Of a stretch of 64,000 nt of DNA, positions 1-9,444 are shown one piece after another. This DNA is from Pseudomonas cedrina subsp. cedrina (GTDB taxonomy: Bacteria > Pseudomonadota > Gammaproteobacteria > Pseudomonadales > Pseudomonadaceae): positions 186,001 through 250,000 of the forward strand of contig NZ_MNPW01000001.1 of the NCBI RefSeq assembly GCF_001983175.1. The letters are read 5' to 3'. The notes beneath the pieces were generated by a model. It did not search any database. It had not been told where the DNA came from and saw only the letters and a program-made list of their open reading frames with translations. The position numbers and the translations under genes were made by a program. Position 1 is the first letter of the stretch, and each line of letters begins with the position of its first letter.

Positions 1-75
1 GTCGTGAGTCTTGTCTTAACACTCATCTTGCGGCCAATTCCAGAAACCGCTCCCCTGAACTAACCGGTTAAATAT

Positions 76-402
76 ATGCGCCCATTGAAACAGGCAATTT
101 ATTCCAGCCGTACGGCTGACAAGTTCGTCGTACGTCTGCCAGACGGAATGCGGGAACGCATTGCCGAGGTGGCTCGCAATCATCACCGCAGCATGAACTC
201 CGAAATCATCGCGCGCCTGGAACAAAGCCTCATTCAGGAAGGTGCCTTGGGCGAAGAGTTGAGCATGCGCCTGGACAGCCCCGAGCTGTCGCTGCACGAA
301 CGCGAACTGCTGCAGCGTTTTCGTCAGCTCTCCCACCGTCAGCAAAATGCTCTCGTCTCGCTTATCGCGCATGACGTCGAGGCGGCCGCAGAAGCCAATT
401 GA
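76..402 (+). CDS. amrZ: AmrZ-like ribbon-helix-helix transcriptional regulator
   Basis: A 108-residue DNA-binding regulator of the Arc/Mnt ribbon-helix-helix family. The N-terminus carries the RHH core (segments [18 protein letters not shown] and [17 protein letters not shown]), followed by a C-terminal oligomerisation region ([15 protein letters not shown]). Sequence and length correspond to AmrZ/AlgZ of Pseudomonas, a tetrameric regulator of alginate, motility and c-di-GMP genes; those roles come from the family, not from this sequence. The ATG at 76 is the only reasonable start. The gene is monocistronic and ends at a strong hairpin terminator. Only 75 bases lie upstream in the window, so its promoter cannot be judged. 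Confidence in the family is high. Confidence 0.93.
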   Translation: MRPLKQAIYSSRTADKFVVRLPDGMRERIAEVARNHHRSMNSEIIARLEQSLIQEGALGEELSMRLDSPELSLHERELLQRFRQLSHRQQNALVSLIAHDVEAAAEAN

Positions 403-419
403 TTCGCGACTGAAAGCCG

Positions 420-447
420 AAGCCAGCTAAATGCTGGCTTTTTTTTG
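420..447 (+). terminator. Rho-independent terminator of amrZ
   Basis: An AGCCAGC/GCTGGCT stem with a 5-nt loop (421-439) is followed by a run of eight T (439-446), just after the amrZ stop. Confidence 0.9.
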
Positions 448-469
448 CGTGGAATTTGAGGGGGCAGCC

Positions 470-568
470 GTAGGAGCGAGCTTGCTCGCGAAAAACTTGA
501 GTGCGCGGCAGGCAGTCAGGGTTTACGCGTTATCGTTGACGATCTTCGCTGGCAAGCCAGCTCCTACA
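470..568. repeat. REP doublet (variant with GTAGGAGCGAGC arm)
   Basis: Two inverted REP-like palindromes, with arms TAGGAGCGAGCTTGCTCGCG and TTCGCTGGCAAGCCAGCTCC, lie between the convergent amrZ and mgtE genes. This is a typical Pseudomonas intergenic REP/BIME arrangement. Confidence 0.8.
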
Positions 569-592
569 GGGGAGCCGGCCAGCGTGCAGGGT

Positions 593-2035
593 TTAGAGCA
601 GGAAGATGGTAGCCAGGCCCAGGAAGATGAAAAAGCCACCACTGTCGGTCATGGCGGTGATCATCACGCTGGCACCCATGGCAGGGTCACGCCCAATGCG
701 GGCCAGGGTCATCGGGATCAACACGCCCATCAGCGCCGCCAGCAGCAGGTTGAGGGTCATGGCGGCCGTCATGACCACGCCGAGTGACCAGCTGCCATAC
801 AACAAATAGGCCACCACGCCGATCACCCCACCCCAGACCAGGCCATTGATAAGGCCCACGGCCAGCTCTTTGCGCAGCAGGCGCGAGGAGTTGGCGGTAC
901 TCACCTGATCCAGCGCCATGGCGCGCACAATCATGGTGATGGTCTGGTTACCGGAGTTACCGCCAATACCGGCCACGATCGGCATCAACGCCGCCAGGGC
1001 GACCAGTTTCTCGATCGAGCCTTCAAACAAGCCGATCACCCGGGAAGCGATAAACGCGGTAATCAGGTTGACCGCCAGCCAGGCCCAGCGGTTACGCAGC
1101 GAACGCCAGACGGATGCGAAAATATCTTCCTCTTCACGCAGACCCGCCATGTTGAGGACTTCGGTTTCACTCTCTTCACGAATCAGGTCGACGATTTCAT
1201 CGATGGTCAAACGGCCAATCAATTTGCCGTTCTTGTCCACCACCGGCGCCGAGATCAAGTCATAACGCTCGAATGCCTGCGCGGCATCGTAGGCGTCTTC
1301 ATCCGGATGGAAACTCACGGTGTCGCTGGCCATCAGGTCCGCAACTTTCTTGTCCGGGTCGTTGACCAGCAGGCGCTTGATCGGCAGGACGCCCTTCAGG
1401 ATGCCTTCGTAATCGACCACGAACAGCTTGTCGGTATGGCCGGGCAGCTCCTTGAGACGACGCAGGTAACGCAGGACCACTTCCAGGCTGACATCTTCGC
1501 GGATGGTGACCATCTCGAAGTCCATCAGCGCGCCGACCTGATCGTCGTCGTACGACAACGCCGAGCGCACGCGCTCACGCTGCTGAGTGTCCAGCGCTTC
1601 CATCAGCTCATGGACAACATCACGGGGCAGTTCAGGCGCCAGGTCGGCCAGTTCGTCGGCGTCCATCTCCTTGGCGGCGGCCAGGAGCTCATGATCGTCC
1701 ATGTCGGCGATCAGGGTTTCACGGACCGAGTCGGATACTTCAAGCAGGATATCGCCGTCACGGTCGGCCTTGACCAACTGCCAGAGGGCCAGTCGATCAT
1801 CCAGCGGCAAGGCTTCGAGAATATAGGCGACGTCGGCGGAGTGCAGGTCATCGAGCTTGCGTTGCAGCTCAACGAGGTTTTGCCGGTGAACCAGGTTTTC
1901 GACCAGGTTGTTATTCGGGCCTTCCTGGCGATGCGTGAGGTCTTCGACCACGCGCTGGCGCTGCAGCAACTCGATGACTTGAGCCAGGCGATCCTGCAGG
2001 CTTTCTTGTGTTTTCTTTACTTCTACTTCGGTCAT
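593..2035 (-). CDS. mgtE: Magnesium transporter MgtE
   Basis: A 480-residue inner-membrane Mg2+ channel of the MgtE family. In order it has an acidic N domain (about residues 30-150, with repeated DADELADL-type helices), a tandem CBS pair (about 150-270), and a C-terminal membrane domain with five hydrophobic helices (about 300-480) containing the conserved GIGGNSGNQ pore segment. In the family the N and CBS domains sense cytosolic Mg2+ and gate the pore. I chose the ATG at 2035 (MTEVEVKKTQ), which has a GGAG ribosome site; a 10-residue upstream extension is possible but lacks one. It lies downstream of the tRNA/csrA cluster, as in other pseudomonads, and is transcribed alone. Confidence 0.93.
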   Translation of the reverse strand: MTEVEVKKTQESLQDRLAQVIELLQRQRVVEDLTHRQEGPNNNLVENLVHRQNLVELQRKLDDLHSADVAYILEALPLDDRLALWQLVKADRDGDILLEVSDSVRETLIADMDDHELLAAAKEMDADELADLAPELPRDVVHELMEALDTQQRERVRSALSYDDDQVGALMDFEMVTIREDVSLEVVLRYLRRLKELPGHTDKLFVVDYEGILKGVLPIKRLLVNDPDKKVADLMASDTVSFHPDEDAYDAAQAFERYDLISAPVVDKNGKLIGRLTIDEIVDLIREESETEVLNMAGLREEEDIFASVWRSLRNRWAWLAVNLITAFIASRVIGLFEGSIEKLVALAALMPIVAGIGGNSGNQTITMIVRAMALDQVSTANSSRLLRKELAVGLINGLVWGGVIGVVAYLLYGSWSLGVVMTAAMTLNLLLAALMGVLIPMTLARIGRDPAMGASVMITAMTDSGGFFIFLGLATIFLL

Positions 2036-2340
2036 AGGCGAACTCCACTCCCAGCAGCGGGGCACGCCGGAAGGATCAATCAGTCAATTCATGATTGGTA
2101 AAACGGGGTACTGAGCAGCTACTGGGTAAGTCCATGGAGGTATTCCACAAGCCCCGGCGGGGCTGACGGGCGCAATGATACACCGCCCGGCCACTTTAAA
2201 CGTCAAAAAACTGGAAAGAACAAGCGCTTGCGAGCCAATGCTGAGCAATGGCTGCATCTATGAACTGCGACGACGCAGCGGGGAGGGAAAACACATGGGA
2301 GCGCGCGCAAAAGAGAAAATCCTACACAAACTCCAGACGG

Positions 2341-2370
2341 CAAAAAGCCCGCACTTGGCGGGCTTTTTGT
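2341..2370 (-). terminator. Bidirectional hairpin terminator after the tRNA-Arg genes
   Basis: An AAAAAGCCCGC/GCGGGCTTTTT perfect inverted repeat has A and T runs on the two sides. It sits just downstream of the last tRNA-Arg on the minus strand and upstream of mgtE. The 2066-2340 stretch between it and mgtE holds the mgtE leader; a TTGACG/TGTATC pair on the minus strand (2206-2177) is a weak promoter candidate. Confidence 0.85.
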
Positions 2371-2375
2371 TTGTA

Positions 2376-2452
2376 TGGTGCACTCGACAGGATTCGAACC
2401 TGTGACCGCTCGGTTCGTAGCCGAGTACTCTATCCAGCTGAGCTACGAGTGC
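2376..2452 (-). tRNA. tRNA-Arg (anticodon ACG)
   Basis: A 77-nt cloverleaf on the minus strand with encoded CCA. The acceptor stem pairs GCACTCG with CGAGTGC, the discriminator is A, and the anticodon arm is CTCGG-CTACGAA-CCGAG, giving anticodon ACG (A34 normally modified to inosine). The T arm is AGGTTCGAATCCT. It is identical to the copy at 2525-2601. Confidence 0.97.
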
Positions 2453-2524
2453 AGATTGTGTTTTTAGACCAGATCACAACTGGTTGTAACCGAATCACCT
2501 GCATCACTGCAACTGACTCTTAAA

Positions 2525-2601
2525 TGGTGCACTCGACAGGATTCGAACCTGTGACCGCTCGGTTCGTAGCCGAGTACTCTATCCAGCTGAGCTACGAGTG
2601 C
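2525..2601 (-). tRNA. tRNA-Arg (anticodon ACG), second copy
   Basis: A 77-nt tRNA identical in sequence to 2376-2452, including encoded CCA and anticodon ACG. The two copies are 72 bases apart and probably share a transcript with the upstream tRNA-Ser. Confidence 0.97.
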
Positions 2602-2709
2602 ATTTGTTGCCGCGCATTATAGGCCGTTCAATCTCTATGTAAAGCTATTTTTTCGAGCAATTTCAATAACTTACCGAAAAAACCAGATTGCAACGTACTA
2701 AGCAAATAA

Positions 2710-2800
2710 TGGCGGAGAACGGGGGATTCGAACCCCCGACACCCTTTTGAGGTGTACTCCCTTAGCAGGGGAGCGCCTTCGGCCACTCGGCCAGCTCTCC
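2710..2800 (-). tRNA. tRNA-Ser (anticodon GCT)
   Basis: A 91-nt class II tRNA on the minus strand with encoded CCA. The acceptor pairs GGAGAGC with GTTCTCC, the anticodon arm is CTCCC-CTGCTAA-GGGAG (anticodon GCT), and it has the long variable arm expected for serine. It is the first tRNA of the cluster, directly downstream of csrA, as in P. aeruginosa. Confidence 0.97.
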
Positions 2801-2862
2801 GCAACACGGGGCGTATATTAACCACGTTCATCCCCGTTTGCAAACATAAAAAACGATAAAAA

Positions 2863-3051
2863 TTAAAGGCTTGGTTCTTCGTCCTTCTCTTTCTTGATCC
2901 GCAGGTAAATTTCCTCGCGGTGCACCGCCACCTCTTTCGGAGCGTTAACCCCGATACGTACTTGATTGCCTTTGACGCCGAGCACGGTCACGGTGATTTC
3001 GCCATCACCGATAATCAGGCTTTCTGCGCACCGACGAGTCAGAATCAGCAT
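2863..3051 (-). CDS. csrA: Carbon storage regulator CsrA/RsmA
   Basis: A 62-residue dimeric RNA-binding protein that binds GGA motifs in mRNA leaders and is antagonised by RsmX/Y/Z-type sRNAs in pseudomonads (family knowledge). The sequence shows the full CsrA core: [12 protein letters not shown], then [19 protein letters not shown] and HREEIYLRI. The ATG at 3051 follows a good GAGGAG ribosome site; the six extra residues of a longer frame are not part of the family. It lies between the lysC terminator and the tRNA-Ser gene, the conserved Pseudomonas alaS-lysC-csrA order. Confidence 0.96.
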   Translation of the reverse strand: MLILTRRCAESLIIGDGEITVTVLGVKGNQVRIGVNAPKEVAVHREEIYLRIKKEKDEEPSL

Positions 3052-3181
3052 ACCTTTCTCCTCACGCATTTCATTTCAGGAACAACAGTCTGCAAAAAAC
3101 GGCTTTCGACCTACAGCCAAAAGGCCATAGCCCTACCCGCCCAAGTATTGTCGAGCGCGCGTAAAAGAACATGCGCCCTAC

Positions 3182-3213
3182 AAAAAAAGGAAAGGCGCGG
3201 TAAACCGCGCCTT
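3182..3213 (-). terminator. Terminator of lysC
   Basis: An AAGGCGCGG/CCGCGCCTT stem with a TAAA loop (3192-3213). On the minus strand it is followed by a T-rich stretch (3182-3191). Confidence 0.85.
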
Positions 3214-3225
3214 CCTGGCACTGCC

Positions 3226-4467
3226 TTACTCGCCCTGTCGGGCCGGAGCGTCCAGCTCAAAAGCGGTATGCAACGCGCGTACTGCCAGCTCCAGATACTT
3301 CTCTTCGATGACCACCGAGACTTTGATTTCCGACGTGGAGATCATCTGGATATTGATGCTTTCCTTGGCCAGGGCCTCGAACATGCGGCTGGCAACGCCG
3401 GCATGGGAACGCATGCCCACGCCCACGATCGACACCTTGGCAATCTTGGTGTCGCCCACCACTTCCCGCGCGCCGATTTCCTTGGCAGTGTTCTGCAGGA
3501 TCCGTTCTGCCGCATCGTACTCGTTACGGTGCACGGTGAAGGTAAAATCGGTGGTGTTATCGTGCGACACGTTCTGCACGATCATGTCGACTTCGATGTT
3601 CGCGCCGCTGATAGGGCCCAGGATCTTGAATGCCACGCCCGGGGTGTCTGGCACGCCACGGATAGTCAGCTTGGCTTCATCACGGTTGAAAGCGATACCG
3701 GAAATGATCGGCTGTTCCATGGATTCCTCTTCATCAATAGTAATGAGGGTGCCCGGACCCTCTTTGAAGCTGTGCAATACGCGCAGCGGAACGTTGTACT
3801 TGCCGGCGAACTCCACCGCGCGGATCTGCAACACCTTGGAACCGAGGCTGGCCATTTCCAGCATCTCTTCAAAAGTGATCTTGTCCAGGCGCTGGGCCAC
3901 AGACACTACACGCGGATCGGTAGTGTAGACGCCATCCACATCGGTGTAGATCTGGCATTCGTCCGCTTTCAGCGCCGCTGCCAGCGCCACGCCGGTGGTG
4001 TCAGAACCGCCACGCCCGAGGGTGGTGATGTTGCCTTGCTCGTCCACGCCCTGGAAGCCCGCTACAACTACCACGCGGCCTGCTTTGAGATCCGTACGGA
4101 TTTTCTGATCATCGATCTGCAGGATACGCGCCTTGGTATGCGCGCTGTCGGTGAGGATGCGCACCTGGCTGCCCGTGTAGGACACCGCCGGCACACCGCG
4201 CTTGTTCAGCGCCATGGCCAGCAAGGCAATGGTCACCTGTTCGCCGGTGGACACGATCACATCCAGCTCACGCGGCAGCGGCTGTTGATCACCACTGATT
4301 GCCTTGGCCAGGTCGATCAGGCGATTGGTCTCGCCGCTCATGGCTGACAGCACCACCACCAGATCGTCGCCGGCATCGCGGAATTTCTTAACCTTGTCGG
4401 CCACCTGCTCGATTCTTTCAACAGAGCCGACCGAGGTACCTCCAAATTTCTGTACGATCAAAGCCAT
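3226..4467 (-). CDS. lysC: Aspartate kinase
   Basis: A 413-residue aspartokinase that phosphorylates L-aspartate, the first step to lysine, threonine and methionine. The N-terminus has the kinase signature KFGGTSVGS at residues 8-16, the substrate region has GRGGSDTT, and two ACT-type regulatory domains fill the C-terminal third (about residues 265-410). The length is normal for the monofunctional pseudomonad enzyme, which is feedback-controlled by lysine and threonine (family knowledge). It lies 95 bases downstream of alaS on the same strand, has its own terminator, and is followed by csrA. No anomalies are visible. Confidence 0.96.
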   Translation of the reverse strand: MALIVQKFGGTSVGSVERIEQVADKVKKFRDAGDDLVVVLSAMSGETNRLIDLAKAISGDQQPLPRELDVIVSTGEQVTIALLAMALNKRGVPAVSYTGSQVRILTDSAHTKARILQIDDQKIRTDLKAGRVVVVAGFQGVDEQGNITTLGRGGSDTTGVALAAALKADECQIYTDVDGVYTTDPRVVSVAQRLDKITFEEMLEMASLGSKVLQIRAVEFAGKYNVPLRVLHSFKEGPGTLITIDEEESMEQPIISGIAFNRDEAKLTIRGVPDTPGVAFKILGPISGANIEVDMIVQNVSHDNTTDFTFTVHRNEYDAAERILQNTAKEIGAREVVGDTKIAKVSIVGVGMRSHAGVASRMFEALAKESINIQMISTSEIKVSVVIEEKYLELAVRALHTAFELDAPARQGE

Positions 4468-4562
4468 TTCTAAGCCGCCTCAGCCCGTAAAGGGGCGCCT
4501 GATAACCAATCAACCAGCACCGAACCTGCCCGCGACTGGACCACGGGCCGGTTAACAGTGCC

Positions 4563-7181
4563 TTAAATACCTGCCTCGACAAACGGCACGGTCAGGGCCA
4601 GGGCTGCGTCCAGGGCGCCGGCGTCTACACCACCGCCTTGCGCCATGTCCGGACGACCACCGCCCTTCCCGCCCACTGCCGCGGCGGCTTGCTTCATCAA
4701 ATCACCAGCCTTGAGTTGGCCAGTCAGGTCCTTGGTTACACCGGCAACCAGAACGACCTTATCCTCATGGACACTGCCGAGCAGGATCACTGCGCGGCCG
4801 AGCTTGTTCTTCAACTGATCGACCAAGGCTAACAGCGCCTTGCCGTCCTGACCGTCCAGGCGTGCGGCTAAGACCTTCACATCCTTGACGTCCACCGCGG
4901 CAGACGACAGATCGTCGCCCGCGGCGCTGGCCGCCTTGGCTTGCAACTGCTCCAGCTGTTTCTCCAGGGCACGGTTGCGCTCCAGCACGGCGGACAGCTT
5001 GTCGATCAGGTTGTCGCGGCTGCCCTTGACCAGGCTGGCCGCCTCCTTGAGTTGTTCTTCCGCCGCATTGAGGTAGGCCAGGGCCGCAGCGCCGGTTACT
5101 GCCTCGATACGCCGCACACCGGACGCCACGCCACCTTCGCTGATGATTTTCAGCAGGGCGATGTCGCCGGTACGGTTGGCGTGGATACCGCCGCACAGCT
5201 CCACCGAGAAACTGCCGCCCATGCTCAGTACGCGTACGTTGTCGCCATACTTCTCGCCGAACAGCGCCATGGCGCCCTTGGCCTTGGCGGTCTCGATATC
5301 GGTTTCTTCGGTTTCCACCGGGGTGTTCTTGCGAATTTCTGCGTTGACGATATCTTCCAGCGCCTTGATCTGCTCGGGCTTGATCGCCTCAAAGTGGCTG
5401 AAGTCGAAGCGCAGGCGCTGGCTGTCCACCAACGACCCCTTCTGCTGGACGTGTTCGCCCAGTACCTGGCGCAGTGCAGCGTGCAGCAAGTGGGTGGCCG
5501 AGTGGTTCAGCGCGGTGGCATGGCGCACCTCGGCGTCCACCTGGGTCTCCACCGGCGCACCGACGGTCAGGCTGCCCGACGCCAACACGCCGTGGTGCAG
5601 GAACGCGCCGCCGGTTTTGGTGGTGTCACGCACATCAAAACGACCGGAAGCCGCCTTGAGGAAACCGCAGTCGCCAATCTGGCCACCGGATTCGGCATAG
5701 AACGGGGTCTGGTCCAGGACCACCACACCGTCATCGCCTTCATTCAAGACGTCGACCGACTGGCCTTCCTTATAAAGCGCAACCACTTTGGCCGAACCGC
5801 CGGTGGCCTTATAGCCGGTGAATTCGGTGGCCACGTCGACCTTGACCAGCGTGTTGTAGTCCAGGCCAAAAGCGCTGGCGGAACGCGCACGCACGCGTTG
5901 GGCTTCCATCTCGCGCTCGAAACCGGCCTCATCGATGGTCAGCTCGCGCTCACGGGCGATGTCGGCGGTCAGGTCCATCGGGAAACCGTAGGTGTCGTAG
6001 AGCTTGAACACTACGTCACCCGGCACCACGGTGCCTTTGAGCTCGGCCAGGTCCTGCTCCAGAATTTTCAGGCCGTGTTCCAGGGTCTTGGAGAACTGCT
6101 CTTCCTCGGCCTTGAGCACGCGCTCGATGTTGCCCTGTTGCTGCTTGAGTTCCGGGAAGGCGTCGCCCATCTCGGCCACCAGCGCGGCCACGATCTTGTA
6201 GAAGAAGCTGCCGGTGGCGCCCAGCTTGTTACCGTGACGGCAGGCGCGACGGATGATGCGGCGCAGCACATAGCCACGGCCTTCGTTGGACGGCAGCACG
6301 CCGTCGGCGATCAGGAAGCCGCAGGAGCGGATGTGGTCCGACACCACCTTGAGCGAAGACTGGCTTTCGTTGGCGCAGCCAATGGCCGCCGCCGAGGCGC
6401 TCAACAGGTTGGTGAACAGGTCGATTTCATAGTTGGAATGAACGTGCTGCATCACCGCACTGATCCGCTCCAGGCCCATGCCGGTGTCGACCGACGGCGC
6501 CGGCAGCGGATGCAACACGCCATCGGCGGTGCGGTTGAACTGCATGAACACGTTGTTCCAGATCTCGATGTAACGGTCACCGTCTTCTTCCGGCGAGCCT
6601 GGCGGGCCACCCCAGATATCGTCGCCGTGATCATAGAAAATCTCGGTGCACGGGCCGCACGGGCCGGTATCGCCCATGGTCCAGAAGTTATCCGACGCGT
6701 AGGGCGCACCTTTGTTGTCGCCGATACGGATCATGCGCTCGGCAGGTACACCGATTTGCTGGGTCCAGATGTCATACGCTTCGTCGTCCGTGGCGTACAC
6801 GGTGACCCAGAGTTTTTCCTTGGGCAGCTTCAGCACGCCGGTGAGGAAGGTCCAGGCGAACGTGATCGCGTCTTTCTTGAAATAGTCACCGAAGCTGAAG
6901 TTACCCAGCATTTCGAAAAATGTGTGGTGGCGGGCGGTGTAACCGACGTTTTCCAGGTCACTGTTCTTGCCGCCGGCGCGTACGCACTTCTGGCTGCTGG
7001 TGGCGCGGGTGTAGGCGCGCTTTTCCTGGCCCAGGAAGCAGTCCTTGAACTGGTTCATCCCCGCGTTAGTGAACAGCAGGGTAGGGTCATTGCCTGGGAT
7101 CAAGGAGCTGGAGGCGACACGGGTGTGACCTTGCTCTTCGAAGAAGCGAAGGAAGGCTTCACGGATTTCTGCGCTTTTCAT
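4563..7181 (-). CDS. alaS: Alanine--tRNA ligase
   Basis: An 872-residue alanyl-tRNA synthetase. The N-terminal class II catalytic domain starts [19 protein letters not shown] and has motif-2 type residues around [12 protein letters not shown]. The editing domain carries the zinc ligands [11 protein letters not shown] and [14 protein letters not shown], and the C-terminal oligomerisation/C-Ala domain ends with the glycine-rich [15 protein letters not shown]. The ATG at 7181 fits the universal start; a 22-residue upstream extension is not conserved. It is probably transcribed together with lysC. Just upstream is a perfect palindrome centred on a -10 sequence, listed separately. Confidence 0.97.
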   Translation of the reverse strand: MKSAEIREAFLRFFEEQGHTRVASSSLIPGNDPTLLFTNAGMNQFKDCFLGQEKRAYTRATSSQKCVRAGGKNSDLENVGYTARHHTFFEMLGNFSFGDYFKKDAITFAWTFLTGVLKLPKEKLWVTVYATDDEAYDIWTQQIGVPAERMIRIGDNKGAPYASDNFWTMGDTGPCGPCTEIFYDHGDDIWGGPPGSPEEDGDRYIEIWNNVFMQFNRTADGVLHPLPAPSVDTGMGLERISAVMQHVHSNYEIDLFTNLLSASAAAIGCANESQSSLKVVSDHIRSCGFLIADGVLPSNEGRGYVLRRIIRRACRHGNKLGATGSFFYKIVAALVAEMGDAFPELKQQQGNIERVLKAEEEQFSKTLEHGLKILEQDLAELKGTVVPGDVVFKLYDTYGFPMDLTADIARERELTIDEAGFEREMEAQRVRARSASAFGLDYNTLVKVDVATEFTGYKATGGSAKVVALYKEGQSVDVLNEGDDGVVVLDQTPFYAESGGQIGDCGFLKAASGRFDVRDTTKTGGAFLHHGVLASGSLTVGAPVETQVDAEVRHATALNHSATHLLHAALRQVLGEHVQQKGSLVDSQRLRFDFSHFEAIKPEQIKALEDIVNAEIRKNTPVETEETDIETAKAKGAMALFGEKYGDNVRVLSMGGSFSVELCGGIHANRTGDIALLKIISEGGVASGVRRIEAVTGAAALAYLNAAEEQLKEAASLVKGSRDNLIDKLSAVLERNRALEKQLEQLQAKAASAAGDDLSSAAVDVKDVKVLAARLDGQDGKALLALVDQLKNKLGRAVILLGSVHEDKVVLVAGVTKDLTGQLKAGDLMKQAAAAVGGKGGGRPDMAQGGGVDAGALDAALALTVPFVEAGI

Positions 7182-7241
7182 TAGGTTCTTCCACGGAGGC
7201 TGCGGCCAAAGGCCAGTGCGCAACATCATCAGACGGAGCGA

Positions 7242-7275
7242 CGGCAAAGGGCCGCATTATATCGGCCCTTTGCCG
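7242..7275 (-). promoter_or_regulatory. Candidate alaS promoter inside a 13-bp perfect palindrome
   Basis: The arms CGGCAAAGGGCCG and CGGCCCTTTGCCG are exact inverses around an 8-nt centre. Read on the minus strand, the centre contains TATAAT (7261-7256), a consensus -10 about 75 bases before the alaS ATG. No convincing -35 is seen. There is no U tract, so it is a poor terminator for ltaE, although that is the alternative reading. E. coli AlaRS represses its own promoter through a palindrome flanking the transcription start. Confidence 0.5.
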
Positions 7276-7327
7276 GTGGTACAGCGTGTTTATACGATTG
7301 AAACGTTCAATTGGACGGTCTGCACGG

Positions 7328-8332
7328 TCATTTACGCGAAAACTCGACGAATGCCTGCACCACTTGCTCAATCTGCGCCCGGCTCACATCCATGTGCGTG
7401 ACCATGCGCAGGCGTGGCGCAACGCTCAACTTGATCGCGCGCTCGGCGGCGAAGGTCTTCAAGGCATCGGCCCGATCACCGATCTGCACATAGACCATGT
7501 TGGTCTGCACCGGCTCGACTTCATAGCCGGCCTGGCGCAGCTCATCGCCCAGCCACTGCGCATTGGCATGGTCGTCGGCCAGGCGCTGGACCTGGTGATC
7601 CAGCGCGTAAAGCCCCGCCGCCGCGAGGGAGCCAGCCTGGCGCATGCCACCACCGACCATCTTGCGCAGGCGCCGGGCCTTGGCGATCAGCGCCGTGGAA
7701 CCGCACAACACCGAGCCAATCGGCGCGCCGAGGCCTTTGGACAGGCACACCGACACCGAATCAAAGTGCCGCGCTATCTCGCGCGCATCCACGCCCAGCT
7801 TGACCGCTGCGTTGTAGAGCCGCGCGCCATCCAGATGCAGGGCCAGGCCATGTTCACGGGTAAACGCCCGCGCCTGGGCCAGGTAATCCAGCGGCAATAC
7901 CTTGCCTTGCATGGTGTTTTCCAGCGCCAGCAAACGGCTGCGGGCAAAATGGAAATCGTCCGGCTTGATGGCCGCCAGTACCTGGTCCAGGTCAAGGGAA
8001 CCGTCCGCCTGCACCTCCAGCGGCTGCGGCTGGATCGAACCCAGCACCGCTGCACCACCGCCTTCGTATTTGTAGGTGTGGGCCTGCTGGCCGACGATGT
8101 ATTCCTCGCCGCGTTCACAATGGGCCATCAACGCCAACAGGTTGCTCATGGTACCGGTGGGCACGAACAGCGCGGCGGCAAAGCCCAGGCGCCTGGCCAG
8201 TTCGGCTTCCAGGCGATTGACGCTGGGGTCCTCGCCATACACGTCATCGCCGCTGGCGGCCGTGGCCATTGCGTCGCGCATGCCGGGAGTGGGTTGGGTC
8301 ACGGTGTCGCTGCGCAGGTCAATCACGGACAT
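7328..8332 (-). CDS. ltaE: Low-specificity L-threonine aldolase
   Basis: A 334-residue PLP enzyme of fold type I that cleaves L-threonine and L-allo-threonine to glycine and acetaldehyde. It opens with the family hallmark [22 protein letters not shown] and has the [11 protein letters not shown] phosphate-binding region. The PLP lysine lies in [22 protein letters not shown] (about residue 203), and [12 protein letters not shown] supplies the cofactor aspartate. Length is as usual. It is transcribed divergently from the FMN riboswitch unit and is upstream of alaS on the same strand; linkage to alaS is probably only positional. Confidence 0.93.
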   Translation of the reverse strand: MSVIDLRSDTVTQPTPGMRDAMATAASGDDVYGEDPSVNRLEAELARRLGFAAALFVPTGTMSNLLALMAHCERGEEYIVGQQAHTYKYEGGGAAVLGSIQPQPLEVQADGSLDLDQVLAAIKPDDFHFARSRLLALENTMQGKVLPLDYLAQARAFTREHGLALHLDGARLYNAAVKLGVDAREIARHFDSVSVCLSKGLGAPIGSVLCGSTALIAKARRLRKMVGGGMRQAGSLAAAGLYALDHQVQRLADDHANAQWLGDELRQAGYEVEPVQTNMVYVQIGDRADALKTFAAERAIKLSVAPRLRMVTHMDVSRAQIEQVVQAFVEFSRK

Positions 8333-8526
8333 GAATCAAGCCTCTGGCGATTTGGATAAGTGCCTCATGGAGATGATTACTGCGGGCAAAACCACGGAAT
8401 ATCAAGCCCCGGCTGCATTCAATCGAATACCAACCAAACAAACCGATATAGCTTATCGATAGAGCGCTCGTGCAGTTTTCGAAAAACCGTGTTAAAAACG
8501 CTTCGCCACCAGGGTTCTGGCGGCAA

Positions 8527-8690
8527 CGTTCTCAGGGCGGGGTGCAATTCCCCACCGGCGGTAATTACACGCAATGTGTATAGCCCGCGAGCGCTTGGCG
8601 CCTCGAACTGCTCACGCAGGACGGCGACAAGGTCAGCAGACCCGGTGTGATCCCGGGGCCGACGGTCATAGTCCGGATGAAGAGAGAACG
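8527..8690 (+). promoter_or_regulatory. FMN riboswitch (RFN element)
   Basis: The conserved RFN blocks are present in order: CAGGGCGGGGTGCAATTCCC, ACCGGCGGTA, AGCCCGCGAGCG, GGTCAGCAGACCCGGTGTGA, and the CGGGGCCGACGGT...AGTCCGGATGAAGAGAGAA end. The closing P1 helix pairs CGTTCTC (8527-8533) with GAGAACG (8684-8690). It precedes the lumazine synthase gene, so FMN is expected to repress riboflavin synthesis here. Confidence 0.96.
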
Positions 8691-8759
8691 GGATTGGCAC
8701 CTAAGGGCCGCGCACCTCGTGTGCTTGCGTACTCTTAAATCCCATTCGATTCATAACGC

Positions 8760-8784
8760 CCTGTTTTTTTCTTAAACAGGAGTC
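8760..8784 (+). promoter_or_regulatory. RBS-sequestering hairpin (riboswitch expression platform)
   Basis: CCTGTTT (8760-8766) pairs with AAACAGG (8774-8780). The 3' arm contains the first bases of the AGGAG ribosome site of the gene starting at 8790. This suggests translational control by the upstream FMN aptamer. The loop is T-rich but no terminator is seen after the stem. Confidence 0.6.
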
Positions 8785-8789
8785 AGAAC

Positions 8790-9299
8790 ATGCAACCCAC
8801 CGCAATCGACAGCAAGAGCAAAAACCACCACGGCGAGCGCGTCGCGTTTATCCAGGCCTGCTGGCACAAGGATATTGTCGACCAATCCCGTAAAGGCTTC
8901 CTCGCCGAAATGATCGCCCAGGGCTACCAGGAATCGGACATCGATTTCTTCGAAGTCGGCGGTGCCTTTGAAATGCCCCTGCACGCCAAGCTGCTGGCCA
9001 AGACCGGCCGTTACGCCGGTATCGTCGCCGCCGCGCTGGTGGTGGATGGCGGGATCTACCGTCACGAGTTCGTCGCCCAGTCGGTGGTCAGCGGCCTGAT
9101 GCAGGTGCAGTTGGAGACTGAAGTGCCGGTGTTCTCGGTATCGTTGACGCCGCATCACTTCCATGCCGGGACCGAGCATCACACCTTTTTCTACGAGCAC
9201 TTCGTGCACAAGGGCCAGGAAGCAGCGCGCACCTGCGCCGATACGCTGCACAAGGTCCGTGCGATCCGTCGCAGCGAGCCGCGTGCTGTAGCGGTATAA
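8790..9299 (+). CDS. ribH2: 6,7-dimethyl-8-ribityllumazine synthase, type II
   Basis: A 169-residue lumazine synthase that condenses 5-amino-6-ribitylaminouracil with 3,4-dihydroxy-2-butanone 4-phosphate, the penultimate riboflavin step. The sequence (RVAFIQACWHKDIVDQSRKGF, FFEVGGAFEMPLHAKLLA, VDGGIYRHEFVAQSVVSGL) matches the RibH2 type known from Brucella and other proteobacteria rather than the housekeeping RibH. It is the only gene behind the FMN riboswitch, with a strong AGGAG site 5 bases before the ATG. Pseudomonads normally have another ribH in the nusB cluster, so this is likely a flavin-responsive second copy (inference). Confidence 0.9.
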   Translation: MQPTAIDSKSKNHHGERVAFIQACWHKDIVDQSRKGFLAEMIAQGYQESDIDFFEVGGAFEMPLHAKLLAKTGRYAGIVAAALVVDGGIYRHEFVAQSVVSGLMQVQLETEVPVFSVSLTPHHFHAGTEHHTFFYEHFVHKGQEAARTCADTLHKVRAIRRSEPRAVAV

Positions 9300-9334
9300 G
9301 CAACACCGCACACCCAAATGTGGGAACAGGCTTG

Positions 9335-9421
9335 TGTGGGAGCTGGCTTGCCTGCGATGCGGGCACCTCGGTCTATCAGTCACACCGAGGTGATGCTATC
9401 GCAGGCAAGCCAGCTCCCACA
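9335..9421. repeat. REP doublet
   Basis: Inverted pair of TGTGGGAGCTGGCTTGCCTG and its complement, with a further inner palindrome CACCTCGGT/ACCGAGGTG. It lies between convergent ribH2 and astE. Confidence 0.9.
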
Positions 9422-9444
9422 TTGGTCCCGGTAAGCCTCAAGAT

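Noticed and set aside
4941..7184. 747-codon open frame antisense to alaS
   Set aside because: It is a frame shadow of the GC-rich alaS gene. The translation has no recognisable domain, and alaS is certain.
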